Shown here piece by piece: positions 1 to 8,736 of a DNA stretch of 64,000 nucleotides. The stretch is from Hymenobacter psychrophilus (GTDB lineage Bacteria > Bacteroidota > Bacteroidia > Cytophagales > Hymenobacteraceae): NCBI RefSeq assembly GCF_900107135.1, contig NZ_FNOV01000011.1, forward strand, positions 1 through 64,000. The letters run 5' to 3'. The notes beneath the pieces were generated by a model. It ran no database searches. It was not told where the DNA came from and saw only the letters and a program-made list of their open reading frames with translations. Position numbers and translations under genes: made by a program. Within the stretch, counting starts at the first letter, position 1. Each line of letters begins with the position of its first letter.

Positions 1-309
1 ACCGTGCTACCGGAACTGCTGGCCGCCCTGCCCGAAAAGCCCGGCGCTGTGGTGGCCGATAAGGCCTACGACACGAACGCCGTGCTAGCGGCTGTGGCCG
101 GGCAACACGCGCAAGCCGTGATTCCGCCTAAGGCCAACCGGATAGACCAGCGGGCCTATGATGAGAACCTGTATGCGGACCGCAACAAAGTCGAACGCTT
201 CTTTGGCCGGCTTAAGGAGGCGCGGGGCTTTGCCACCCGCTACGAGAAAACCGCCACCTGCTTCTTAGCCGGCGCTCACCTGCTCGCCGCCCTCGATTGG
301 CTCCGATGA
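1..309 (+). CDS. IS5-family transposase, C-terminal part (partial)
   Basis: The frame is open from the first base of the window, so only the C-terminal ~102 residues are visible. They carry the second catalytic aspartate in ADKAYD and the catalytic glutamate in RNKVERFFGRLK, followed by the ATRY motif; this arrangement is typical of the second reading frame of IS427-like IS5 transposases. The enzyme would cut and join the ends of its own element. It is GC-rich like the host, unlike the AT-rich DNA directly downstream. Family is clear; the subgroup is inferred from motif spacing only. Confidence 0.85.
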   Translation, partial: TVLPELLAALPEKPGAVVADKAYDTNAVLAAVAGQHAQAVIPPKANRIDQRAYDENLYADRNKVERFFGRLKEARGFATRYEKTATCFLAGAHLLAALDWLR

Positions 310-323
310 CTGTCCACACAGTC
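1..323 (+). mobile_element. Right end of an IS5-family insertion sequence (partial)
   Basis: Holds the last part of a DDE transposase and ends near a 16-bp perfect palindrome (308-323, GACTGT-CCAC-ACAGTC) that overlaps the transposase stop codon. The GC-rich element stops abruptly there and AT-rich sequence follows, so the palindrome most likely contains the right terminal inverted repeat. The left end lies outside the window, so the exact end and any target duplication (a TA or CTAG at 323-327 is possible) cannot be confirmed. Confidence 0.7.
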
Positions 324-325
324 TA

Positions 326-679
326 GGTAAGAGCAAAATCGAATGCACTGTATTTTTAAAAAATAAAAAATTTGCAATTTCTCCAAGCAATGTAGATACT
401 AAAAGAGCCTATATGTATACTGACTTGGTTAGCAATAATTCTGTATTTAATTCAGAAATTGATGGATATAAAGATGGAATATGGGTTATCTACAATCCAT
501 CCAATTATGTTGAGGCTATTAAATACTATGAAAACAAGAAAATTTACTTAGTTGCGTTTTTTAGAAAAAATGGCTCTATAAAAGCAATTGACTGGTATGA
601 AAACGGAACCAAACGAGAATTTGGCAATTGGCATTATGATAAAAAAGGGAAGATATTAAACCAATCCCCTGATTTTTAA
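326..679 (+). pseudogene. 5'-truncated AT-rich gene with MORN/YwqK-like repeats
   Basis: An ATG at 413 would give an 88-residue product, but the same frame stays open and protein-like upstream to the IS end (reads LGKSKIECTV...SNVDTKRAY before the ATG). The simplest reading is that the IS insertion removed the gene's 5' part. The remaining sequence has repeated G-x-W...Y...NG segments (GIWVIYN, WYENGTKREFGNWHY, DKKGKI) resembling MORN/YwqK-type antitoxin-like proteins; this resemblance is weak. Base composition is about 30% GC, very unlike neighbouring genes, which suggests an acquired gene. Function of the intact form is unknown. Confidence 0.6.
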
Positions 680-872
680 ATAAGTTATTTAGGATAAATT
701 AGATAAGATTAAGATAATTATTGTAGATTAAAAAAACTACTGATTCGCCCTAGTTAGGAATAATTTAATGACGAACGTATTAAATTTGCTTCTATGTAGG
801 CTCCCCCATAAGGTAGGCCAGCCAAAATAGAGCTTTCGCCATCCATCACGAAGCTACGCCCCAGCCACTCCC

Positions 873-2738
873 TCACTTCCCCAGAAAATCCCCGAACGAC
901 ACCTGCTCGTACGCGTGCCCGAAGCGCAACTGCCGCCGGGAAACGGCCGAATCGCGCTCGATGACGCGGCGGGCCACGTTGTCGTAGGTGACCGTGCCGG
1001 CGGGCGTGGCCACGCCGAAGCCGTCGGTGAAGCAGTAGAAGGCCGCGCCGCCGGGCCAGGCGGGCGGGGCGGGGGCCAGCAGGTCGCGGCTCCAGGGGAA
1101 GTTGGTGGCGGGCAGGTTCAGTTGGTGCAGGAGCGTGGCGGCCACGTCGGTTTGCGAGCCGTAGGTGCTGACCTGCCGGCCCCGGGCGGTGGGGGCCAGC
1201 GCGCCGCCGGTGAGCAGCAGCGGGATGCGAAACTTGGCCGGGTCGTGGTTGGGCGAGCCGCCGGGCTGGGGGTGGCCGTGGTCGGCCACCAGCACCACCA
1301 GCGTGTTCGGCCACCAGGGCTGCTGCCGGGCCGTTTGCAGGAACCGGCCCAGCACGTGGTCGGTGTAAAACACGGAGTTGCGGAACCGGCTGGCCTCGTC
1401 GGCGCCCGGGAAGCGGGCACGCATGGGCACGTCGAAGGGCTCGTGGGAACTCAGGGTGAAGGCCGTCACGAAAAACGGGGCCGGCTGCTTCGGCAACTCT
1501 TGCTGCAGCCTATTGAACAGTACGTGGTCGTGGGCGCCCCATTTGGCGTTCTGGTCCTGGGCCGCAAAGTCGGCCCGCTCGGTGAAGCGCTGGTAGCCGG
1601 CCGTGACGAGGTAGCTTTTCATGTTGGCGAAGGCCAACTCGCCGCCGTGGTAGTAGGCCGTGGAGTAGCCCTGCTCGCGCAGCACCCGGGCTAGGTGGGG
1701 CAGCCGCTCGGTTTTGCGCGGATACTTGATAATGCTGGTGGCCGGCTGGTTGGGGTAACCCGACAGCAGCGCCACGAGGCCCTTCTGGCTTCGGTCGCCG
1801 GCCGCAAACACGTTGCGGAAGGCCACGCCGGTGCGGCTCAGGCTGTCGAGGGTGGGCGTTACGCCCCGCTCGCCGCCCAGGTGGCCCACCAGCTTGCCCG
1901 TGAAGCTCTCCAGAATAATAAACAGCACGTTGGGCTGGCGCAGGCCGGGGCGCAGCAGCCGCATGGTATCGGGGCCACCCGGTTGGTAGAGGCTGGCGCT
2001 GAGGCGGGTGGCGGCGGTGTCGGGCAGGAACTGGTAGGGGTTGCGGGTGGAGTTCTGCAGAAACAGCGAGTTGAGCACGTTCCAGGGCACGTTGATGGCC
2101 GCGTGGTTGGCAAACGGCACCGCCGAAAAGTACACGTCGCCCTGGTTGATGGGAATCTGCTGCAGGCCTCCGCGCAGCGGCACGGCCAGCAGCACCAGAT
2201 ACAGCAGCCCCGCCAGTGCCGCCCGGCCCCGCCCGAAGCCCGCCGGCAGCTCCGGCAGCCGGCCCACTACTCCTTTATATAAGCCCCAGCCCGCGCCCAG
2301 CAGCGCCAGCCACAGCCCCAGCAACAGCCCCAGCATCCCCGGAGTAGCCGAAGCCGCCGCCTCGCCCGGCGTGCGCAGGTACTGCAGCGGCGTGGCATCG
2401 AGCCGGAAGCCCCAGGGACCGTACAGGGCCAGATCGGCTACCGTGAGCAGGGCCACCAGCGCCACCAGCGCGCCCGTCAGCCATCGCAGGGCCTTGTCGA
2501 GCCCAAACCGCGGGCCGGCCAGGCTACCGACCACGAACAGCAGGAAGGGGGCCAGGCACAGGTAGGCCGCCGCCGAAGCATCGAGCCGCAACGCGTGGCC
2601 GAAGATGCGCGGCACCGTGCCGGCCGGCAGCGCCAGCGTGCGCGGCAGGTAGTATACCAGAAACAGGACCCGAACCAGTCCGAAATACAGCAGCCAGAAC
2701 AGGAAGTAGCGCGGCTGAAACGCAAAGCGGCTTTTCAC
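873..2738 (-). CDS. LTA synthase family sulfatase (membrane phosphoglycerol transferase-like)
   Basis: About 621 residues. Five hydrophobic segments fill the first ~210 residues, followed by an extracytoplasmic alkaline-phosphatase-fold domain: NVLFIILESF (metal-binding Glu near residue 276), a GDRSQKG segment holding the probable Ser/Thr nucleophile, HGGE, and ADHGH (near residue 484). LtaS proteins move glycerol-phosphate from phosphatidylglycerol to an acceptor; Bacteroidota have no teichoic acid, so the acceptor here is probably a lipid or glycan, as for OpgB-type enzymes. The GTG at 2738 is chosen because a perfect promoter element (2744-2751) lies just upstream of it and the upstream in-frame codons (to 2834) look non-coding. 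Confidence 0.85.
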   Translation of the reverse strand: MKSRFAFQPRYFLFWLLYFGLVRVLFLVYYLPRTLALPAGTVPRIFGHALRLDASAAAYLCLAPFLLFVVGSLAGPRFGLDKALRWLTGALVALVALLTVADLALYGPWGFRLDATPLQYLRTPGEAAASATPGMLGLLLGLWLALLGAGWGLYKGVVGRLPELPAGFGRGRAALAGLLYLVLLAVPLRGGLQQIPINQGDVYFSAVPFANHAAINVPWNVLNSLFLQNSTRNPYQFLPDTAATRLSASLYQPGGPDTMRLLRPGLRQPNVLFIILESFTGKLVGHLGGERGVTPTLDSLSRTGVAFRNVFAAGDRSQKGLVALLSGYPNQPATSIIKYPRKTERLPHLARVLREQGYSTAYYHGGELAFANMKSYLVTAGYQRFTERADFAAQDQNAKWGAHDHVLFNRLQQELPKQPAPFFVTAFTLSSHEPFDVPMRARFPGADEASRFRNSVFYTDHVLGRFLQTARQQPWWPNTLVVLVADHGHPQPGGSPNHDPAKFRIPLLLTGGALAPTARGRQVSTYGSQTDVAATLLHQLNLPATNFPWSRDLLAPAPPAWPGGAAFYCFTDGFGVATPAGTVTYDNVARRVIERDSAVSRRQLRFGHAYEQVSFGDFLGK

Positions 2739-2743
2739 GCCCG

Positions 2744-2751
2744 CAAAGGTA
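2744..2751 (-). promoter_or_regulatory. Bacteroidota -7 promoter element TACCTTTG for the sulfatase gene
   Basis: Perfect TAnnTTTG on the minus strand. Only five bases separate it from the chosen GTG start, so transcription would begin at or next to the start codon, giving a leaderless or nearly leaderless mRNA. Confidence 0.6.
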
Positions 2752-2966
2752 AAGCCCCGGCTCCGATGTGACCCGCGCCAGTTGCCCGGCCGGTACCACC
2801 CGGCTTTTTTGTGCCGCCCCTCGGAAAGCTCCACATTTTACAGAATAGACCTGCATCTTACCAAAGAGGGGTAAAATAATATAGGCTTTACCCAGCAAAA
2901 GGGTAGTTATATCGAGAAAGTGGGTGCAAAATTGAGGGACTCTAATCGTTTTATATACATGGTTCG

Positions 2967-2974
2967 TATATTTG
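2967..2974 (+). promoter_or_regulatory. -7 promoter element TATATTTG for glnA
   Basis: Perfect TAnnTTTG, 56 bases before the glnA start codon, implying a leader of about 50 bases. It also argues against the in-frame ATG at 2920, which lies upstream of this promoter. No convincing -33 TTG is seen. Confidence 0.65.
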
Positions 2975-3030
2975 ACCCTGTAAATAAGCAGTACACTCCT
3001 ATATTTTCCTCCGCGCAATTCGTTTCCCCA

Positions 3031-5220
3031 ATGGCCATTCTCCGCTTTAAAGCCCTTGAGCAAGTTACCCAACGCCAGCCGCTGGCCGTCGTGAACACCG
3101 GGGAGCGGCGCTCCGACAGCTTCGGCAAGAACGTGTTCAACCTCGACGCCATGCGGGCCACCATGCCCGGCGAGTACTTCAAGAAGCTGCAGGCGGCCGT
3201 CAAGCAGGGCAACCCCGTGGAGCGCAATGTGGCCGACGCCGTGGCTTCGGCCATGAAAACCTGGGCCATGGCCAAGGGTGCTACCCACTACACCCACTGG
3301 TTTCAGCCCCTGACCGGTGCCACGGCCGAAAAGCACGACTCGTTCTTCGACCTCAACTCCGACGGCCGGCCGGTCGAAAACTTCAAGGGTTCGGCCCTGG
3401 TGCAGCAGGAGCCCGATGCGTCGAGCTTCCCCAACGGCGGCATCCGCAACACCTTCGAGGCCCGCGGCTACACCGCCTGGGACCCCACTTCGCCCGCCTT
3501 TATTATTGAAACCGGCGGGGCTAAAACGTTGTGTATCCCCACCATTTTTGTGGCCTACACCGGCGAGGCGCTCGACTACAAAGCCCCGCTGCTCAAGTCG
3601 CTGGAAATCCTCGAGAAGGCTGCCCTCGATGTGTGCCACTATTTCGACAAGGACGTGGCCCGCGTGACGACTACGCTGGGTATCGAGCAGGAGTATTTCC
3701 TGGTCGATAAGGCCCTGTACGCCGCCCGGCCCGACCTGATGATGACCGGCCGCACCCTGTTCGGGCACTCGCCCGCCAAGGGCCAGCAGCTCGACGACCA
3801 CTATTTCGGCTCCATTCCGGCCCGCGTGCATGCCTACATGCTCGATTATGAGGAGGAAGCCAACAAGCTCGGCATTCCGTTGCGCACCCGCCACAACGAG
3901 GTAGCGCCCCACCAGTTCGAGTGTGCCCCCACCTTCGAGGATGCCAACCTGGCCGTCGACCACAACCAGTTGCTGATGGACGTGATGGCCCGCGTGGCCG
4001 ACAAGCACAACTTCAAGGTGCTGCTGCACGAGAAGCCGTTTGCCGGCGTAAACGGCTCGGGCAAGCACAACAACTGGGCTTTGAGCACCGATACGGGTGT
4101 AAACCTGCTTGCTCCCGGCCGCCGGCCCAAGGAAAACCTGCAGTTCCTGGCCTTCTTCATTACCACCATCAAGGCCGTGCACCGCCACGCCGATTTGCTG
4201 CGCGCCAGCATCGCCTCGGCCAGCAACGACCACCGCCTGGGCGCCAACGAGGCCCCACCGGCCATCATGTCGGTGTTCGTGGGCTCGATGCTCGACTCGG
4301 TGATGAACGAGCTGGAGCGCACGGCCAAGGTGCCGCTCGATAAGGGCGACAACATCTACCTCAAGCTCGGCATCGATAAGATTCCGGCCATTCTGCTCGA
4401 CAACACCGACCGTAACCGCACCTCGCCCTTCGCCTTCACCGGCAACAAGTTCGAGTTCCGGGCCGTGGGCTCGTCGGCCAACAGCTCATCGGCCGTTACC
4501 ACGCTCAACACCATCGTGGCCGACCAGCTTATCGATTTCAAGAACTCGGTTGACCAGCTGATTGCCGATGGCCGCAAGAAGGAAGTGGCCATTGTGGAGG
4601 TGCTGCGCGAGTACGTTATCAGCTCCAAGGCCATCCGCTTCGAGGGCAACGGCTACTCCGACGAGTGGAAGGAGGAAGCCGTGGCCCGTGGCCTGAGCAA
4701 CGTGCCCACCACGCCCCAGGCCCTCGACGCCATCGTCACGCCCGAGTCGGCCGCACTGTTCGAGCGCCACCGCATCTATTCGCCGGTCGAGCTGCACGCC
4801 CGCCACGAGATTGTGCTGGAAGATTACGTCAAGAAAATTCAGATTGAAGGCCGGGTAATGGGCGATTTGGCCATCAACCACATCGTGCCCACGGCCCTGG
4901 CCTACCAGACCAAGCTGGTAAACAACGTGCGCGGCCTGCGCGAGCTGGGCCTCGACGACGAGTTCACCAACGGTACGCTCGACACCATCAAATCCATCTC
5001 CCGCCACGTAGCCACCATTAAAACCCAGGTGGCGGAAATGATTAACGCCCGCAAAGCGGCCAACAAACTAACCGACACCCGCGAGCAGGCCATTGCCTAC
5101 TGCGACGAAGTTAAAGTGCATTTCGACGCCATCCGCCGCTCAGTAGATAAGCTGGAGCTGATGGTGGACGATGAGGACTGGCCCCTGGTAAAGTACCGCG
5201 AACTGTTGTTCCTGCACTAG
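3031..5220 (+). CDS. glnA: Type III glutamine synthetase
   Basis: 729 residues, the usual size of GSIII, the class found in Bacteroidota and cyanobacteria and much larger than GSI. It makes glutamine from glutamate, ammonia and ATP in the cytoplasm. Family motifs include the N-terminal RFKALE start, GGAKTLCIPTIFV, EQEYFLVD, RHNEVAPHQFE and HEKPFAGVNGSGKHNNW. The start at 3031 is chosen because GSIII proteins begin here, the promoter lies at 2967-2974, and residues encoded from the upstream ATG at 2920 look unrelated to the family. Monocistronic, followed by a strong terminator. Confidence 0.95.
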   Translation: MAILRFKALEQVTQRQPLAVVNTGERRSDSFGKNVFNLDAMRATMPGEYFKKLQAAVKQGNPVERNVADAVASAMKTWAMAKGATHYTHWFQPLTGATAEKHDSFFDLNSDGRPVENFKGSALVQQEPDASSFPNGGIRNTFEARGYTAWDPTSPAFIIETGGAKTLCIPTIFVAYTGEALDYKAPLLKSLEILEKAALDVCHYFDKDVARVTTTLGIEQEYFLVDKALYAARPDLMMTGRTLFGHSPAKGQQLDDHYFGSIPARVHAYMLDYEEEANKLGIPLRTRHNEVAPHQFECAPTFEDANLAVDHNQLLMDVMARVADKHNFKVLLHEKPFAGVNGSGKHNNWALSTDTGVNLLAPGRRPKENLQFLAFFITTIKAVHRHADLLRASIASASNDHRLGANEAPPAIMSVFVGSMLDSVMNELERTAKVPLDKGDNIYLKLGIDKIPAILLDNTDRNRTSPFAFTGNKFEFRAVGSSANSSSAVTTLNTIVADQLIDFKNSVDQLIADGRKKEVAIVEVLREYVISSKAIRFEGNGYSDEWKEEAVARGLSNVPTTPQALDAIVTPESAALFERHRIYSPVELHARHEIVLEDYVKKIQIEGRVMGDLAINHIVPTALAYQTKLVNNVRGLRELGLDDEFTNGTLDTIKSISRHVATIKTQVAEMINARKAANKLTDTREQAIAYCDEVKVHFDAIRRSVDKLELMVDDEDWPLVKYRELLFLH

Positions 5221-5283
5221 CGCCAGGGTCAGAGTCGGGCCGGAGTTGGGTGGGAATTTTTCTCCGCGCCCCGATCTTAGAAA

Positions 5284-5312
5284 GGCCGCATCCGGGGGAT
5301 GCGGCTTTTTTT
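5284..5312 (+). terminator. Rho-independent terminator of glnA
   Basis: Perfect 8-bp stem GCCGCATC/GATGCGGC (5285-5292, 5298-5305) with a 5-base loop, followed by a run of seven T. Confidence 0.85.
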
Positions 5313-5358
5313 GTGGGGTTGCCGGGGTGGGGTAAGCTGTTTAGCTCATCAAATCGTT

Positions 5359-5748
5359 TCATTGGCCAACTCCCGTCGCAGGTCGGCGCAACCAGTCACG
5401 AATGATAATGCCAATGGCTCCAATCTGAAGAGCGGTGGCCGAAAGGTTCAGAACAGTTTGAAACCAGGGTGCGGTGAGTTGGGGCAGTTGTATCAAGTAT
5501 AGGATTGTACCTGATATGCTAAACAAGAGCAATAACGCTTTAGCCCAATAGCTACCTGATCGTACCTTCCAGGCCATGCGAACCAATAGTAAAAGCGTCA
5601 GGAGAAGAGCAAAATAGAATATGGTTTTACTGAAATAAGTAGGCGTGAAGCCTGGCCAGTAAAGTAGAAGCGCACCGGTAGAAATAAGCAAACTTGACAA
5701 GTATAAGTTTGAAGCTTTGCGGTCGTTGGCCGGGATAATAACTGCCAT
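5359..5748 (-). CDS. Small integral membrane protein of unknown function
   Basis: 129 residues with four hydrophobic stretches (about residues 16-33, 40-56, 68-87, 96-112) separated by short charged loops, so a four-helix inner-membrane protein is predicted. No family recognised. Composition is less GC-rich (about 47%) than the flanking genes. It converges on glnA, with the glnA terminator in between. Confidence 0.65.
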   Translation of the reverse strand: MAVIIPANDRKASNLYLSSLLISTGALLLYWPGFTPTYFSKTIFYFALLLTLLLLVRMAWKVRSGSYWAKALLLLFSISGTILYLIQLPQLTAPWFQTVLNLSATALQIGAIGIIIRDWLRRPATGVGQ

Positions 5749-5831
5749 AGTAATGCTATACCGAACGTGCTAATGCAATAACCGAAAAGCGTTGCAGTCT
5801 TACTCCTAACAACCGGCTATCAATATGCCCC

Positions 5832-6254
5832 TTACGCCGCTACCCCCCGCTGCGCCTGCCGCAGCCAGGCTTTGGCCTCCTCTACATCCCCGAACATCTT
5901 CATCTGCAGCCGGCCGCCGATGCCCAGGTGCATGGCCTCTGCCGAAATGGCGGCCAGCGCCTCGGGGCTGACGACGTGGGCGAAGTGGGTGAGGCCCTGA
6001 GCCAGGGCGCGCGGGGCCCAGTCGGTTACAATCCACTCCACGGCGTGGTCCCAGGGGCCGATAACCTGGCGGTTATCATTGAGCAGGTAGGGGCAGGCGT
6101 GCGCGCGCAGGGGCGCCAGGCAGGCATTGGCCCCGGCCACAATGCCGGTGTAGGTCTGGTAGCCCACCCAATCGTTGTACACCCACTGGTTGGCCGGGTC
6201 GTAGGCGATGGTGAGGTACACTTTGCCGAAGCCGTTGGTAAGTTCTTGCGTCAT
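5832..6254 (-). CDS. STAS/SpoIIAA-like hypothetical protein
   Basis: 140 residues, cytoplasmic, no signal or membrane segment. The pattern (N-terminal beta strands with a long central loop, then WIVTDWAPRAL..., VVSPEALAAISAE and a final MKMFGDVEEAKAWL helix) resembles SpoIIAA-like/STAS-fold proteins common in Cytophagales, which often end in an F-x-x-x-x-x-A-x-x-WL segment. No catalytic residues are evident and function is unknown. A near-match promoter (CATTTTTG, 6295-6302) lies about 40 bases upstream. Confidence 0.65.
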   Translation of the reverse strand: MTQELTNGFGKVYLTIAYDPANQWVYNDWVGYQTYTGIVAGANACLAPLRAHACPYLLNDNRQVIGPWDHAVEWIVTDWAPRALAQGLTHFAHVVSPEALAAISAEAMHLGIGGRLQMKMFGDVEEAKAWLRQAQRGVAA

Positions 6255-6417
6255 GGAGAAGAGGGGGCGGGGCCGCGGAGTGGGGCCTGTCCCTCAAAAA
6301 TGCGGAAATACTACCAGCCTGCCAAACGCCGGGTGCCGTGCCCGTTACTTAGGGCTGAGGCTTAGCCCTAAGTAATAATGCCCCGCGCCGGCCGGGTCGC
6401 CGGCGCAGGGCGGCCCT

Positions 6418-6780
6418 TCAGGCAAACGGCACCAGCGCGGCCAGCAGGGTAGTGGTGATGCGGTGCCACTGCGGGTAGGGCCAGCTGGTACCGGCGGCCG
6501 TGCCGGCGTGGCTGATGTCGCGGCGGGCGGCCGCGACCCAGCCCAGCAGCACGGCGCGGGCCGGCAACGACTGGCCCGAGTGCAGAGACATCGGCCACTG
6601 ACTGACGGGCCAGGAGTCGAGTAGATACTCGGCCTGATCGGCAATACGACCCAGGCGGGCGGGGGTGTAGGGGTCGGAGGAGGGCAGGTGGCGCGCGGCG
6701 CGGTACAGGTCGCGCAGGGCAGTTCGGGCGGGCGGAAACAGCGTGGCTTCGGTCGCAGCTGAGGCAGCAGTATCTTTCAT
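6418..6780 (-). CDS. Hypothetical protein
   Basis: 120 residues from the ATG at 6780, soluble and mostly helical by composition, with a Trp-rich middle (DSWPVSQWPMSLHSG, SWPYPQWHR). No family recognised. The start is chosen over the one at 6849 because a near-match promoter (TACCTTTT at about 6835-6842 on the minus strand) sits between them. Codon use is host-like, supporting a real gene. Confidence 0.55.
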   Translation of the reverse strand: MKDTAASAATEATLFPPARTALRDLYRAARHLPSSDPYTPARLGRIADQAEYLLDSWPVSQWPMSLHSGQSLPARAVLLGWVAAARRDISHAGTAAGTSWPYPQWHRITTTLLAALVPFA

Positions 6781-6912
6781 GTGGGGCCACTTACGACCCG
6801 GTTTTGGGGTTCGGATTTCCCGCCAGGGCATAGAAAAGGTAAAAAACAAATAAAATTTATACCAGGAATTATTTGCCCGATATATGAGTTGTAGGCCGCC
6901 TCAAGCCAAATT

Positions 6913-7413
6913 TCAGGCCGAAAGCTGCGCGGGTGGTTCGTGGTCGTTGGGGAGCCACTGGGCCCCGGTTCCGTGGTCGGGGGCGAGGCGTTTCCAGGTG
7001 GCGGCCCGCAGTTCGTCGAGGCGCCGGAGCGTGTCCTGCACGGTGGCGTGCTGGCCTACTTTCTCGAACAGGCCCGACTTATGCCCGGCCTTCAGCAGCT
7101 GCTCGACTACCAGGGGCAGCACCCAGCCCACCACGTTGCTGGCCAGGGCCCCGCGCAGGCCCAGGCGCAGCAGCAGCCGGGCGGCCATGCGCTCGAGCAG
7201 CAGCGCCCGGGCCACGGGCAGGGCTTTGCCCACCAGAAACTCGCGCACCAGCTCGCCGTTGCCCTGTAGTACTTCGGCCCGCAGCACATCCTGCACCGCA
7301 TCGAGGGCGGAGCGGGTAGCTTTGCGGAACAGCCGGCCGGTCTGCCAGGCCGCCAGCCGGCCTGTTTGCCCGGCTGAGCGCAAAAACCGGGGAACTTGAA
7401 GCGGGATTCTCAT
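6913..7413 (-). CDS. Hypothetical protein with a hydrophobic helical core
   Basis: 166 residues from the ATG at 7413. Basic N-terminus (RIPLQVPRFLRS), then a helical core with small hydrophobic residues (LRLGLRGALASNVVGWVLPLVVEQLL, around residues 88-113) that could be one membrane-associated hairpin, and a charged C-terminus. No family recognised. Divergent from the quinone oxidoreductase gene at 7655; upstream in-frame extension looks like non-coding sequence and was left out. Confidence 0.6.
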   Translation of the reverse strand: MRIPLQVPRFLRSAGQTGRLAAWQTGRLFRKATRSALDAVQDVLRAEVLQGNGELVREFLVGKALPVARALLLERMAARLLLRLGLRGALASNVVGWVLPLVVEQLLKAGHKSGLFEKVGQHATVQDTLRRLDELRAATWKRLAPDHGTGAQWLPNDHEPPAQLSA

Positions 7414-7654
7414 AGGGTGGAACGATGAGCCTCCGGGGAGAAGGCAGGGAGCAGGCAAAGAGTAGTGCGGGGCAATGGCGGGCTGGTGCAGCCGGCGAAC
7501 GGCCGGAACGCCGCCCGGAGAGCGAACCCGGGCTTGGCCGCCACCAGCGCAGGGCCCGCGGACCCTGCAATACCCTAGAAAGCTGTTTGCCCGTAAAGCC
7601 CAGCTTACGTTCACTTGGGCGGGTGGTTGCCCGCCTGCCCTTACTACCAATGCC

Positions 7655-8629
7655 ATGAATGCTATTGTTATCCGCCAAGCCGGGGGCCCGGAGGTCCTCG
7701 AACTCCAGCAGTGCCCGCGCCCCGAGCCCGGCCCCGGCCAGGTGCTGCTGCGGGTGGCCGCCGCCGGCGTCAACCGCCCCGATGTGCTGATGCGCCAGGG
7801 CAAATATGCCGGCGCCAACGAGGTGGCCGGCCTCGTGCCGGGCCTCGAAGTAGCCGGCCACATAGAAGCCTGCGGCCCCAATGTAACCCGCTGGCAGCCC
7901 GGCGACGCCGTGTGCGCCCTGTTGGGCCAGGGCGGCTACGCCGAATATGCCGTGGTGGAGGCCGGCCACTGCCTGCCCATTCCGGCCGGCCTTAGTCTGC
8001 CCGAAGCCGCCAGCCTGCCCGAAACGGCCTTTACCGTGTGGCACAACGTATTTCAGCGCGGGGGCTTGCTGCCCGGCGAAACCCTGCTGGTGCACGGTGG
8101 CAGCAGCGGCATCGGGGTGCTGGCCGTGCAACTGGCTTACGCCCTGGGCAGCCGGGTGGCTACCACGGCCGGCTCGGCCGAAAAATGCGCCGCCGTCGCC
8201 CGCCTCGGGGCCGATATCGTCGTCAATTACAAGGAGCAGGATTTTGAGGCCGTGGTAGCCGCTGCCGGCGGGGCCGATGTGATTCTGGACATGATTGGTG
8301 GCGACTACACGCCCAAAAACCTGCGCCTGCTGCGCGACGATGGCCGGCTGGTGTTCATTAATGCTATGCAGGGCGCGGCCGCTGAGTTCAACGCCCTCGA
8401 CGTCATGCGTCGCCGCCTCACCATCACGGGCAGCACGTTGCGGCCCCGCTCGGCCGAGTTCAAGGCGGCGCTGGCGCGGGAAGTAGAGCAGCATATCTGG
8501 CCCGTAGTAGCGGCCGGGCGGTTGCGGCCCGTTATCGAGCGCACCTTCCCGCTGGCCGAGGCCGCGCAGGCCCACCGGCTGATGGAGGGTAGCAGCCACA
8601 TTGGTAAAATAGTGCTGCTGATGCAGTAG
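7655..8629 (+). CDS. NAD(P)H-quinone oxidoreductase, medium-chain reductase family
   Basis: 324 residues, the normal size for zinc-independent QOR/PIG3-type enzymes. GroES-like N-terminal half (PEPGPGQVLLRVAAAGVN, RPDVLMRQGKY, PGLEVAGHI), then a Rossmann domain with VHGGSSGIG near residue 145 and ILDMIGGDY. Such enzymes reduce quinones by one electron with NADPH. The start at 7655 is chosen because MNAIVIRQAGGPEVLEL is the standard beginning of the family; an in-frame open region upstream to 7475 has no family counterpart. The exact substrate cannot be read from sequence. Confidence 0.9.
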   Translation: MNAIVIRQAGGPEVLELQQCPRPEPGPGQVLLRVAAAGVNRPDVLMRQGKYAGANEVAGLVPGLEVAGHIEACGPNVTRWQPGDAVCALLGQGGYAEYAVVEAGHCLPIPAGLSLPEAASLPETAFTVWHNVFQRGGLLPGETLLVHGGSSGIGVLAVQLAYALGSRVATTAGSAEKCAAVARLGADIVVNYKEQDFEAVVAAAGGADVILDMIGGDYTPKNLRLLRDDGRLVFINAMQGAAAEFNALDVMRRRLTITGSTLRPRSAEFKAALAREVEQHIWPVVAAGRLRPVIERTFPLAEAAQAHRLMEGSSHIGKIVLLMQ

Positions 8630-8736
8630 TCCCGCTTTCAAAACTTTTAGCCAACGAAAGTGTGGTACCATCGTTAGCCTTGGGCAGGCTACGGTTGAGC
8701 TAGAATTGCCCCCTGACTTTTAAATCATCAGTTACT

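Noticed and set aside
2524..4233. 569-residue open frame antisense to glnA
   Set aside because: Long antisense frames are common in GC-rich DNA; the plus-strand glnA is certain and the antisense peptide has no family features.
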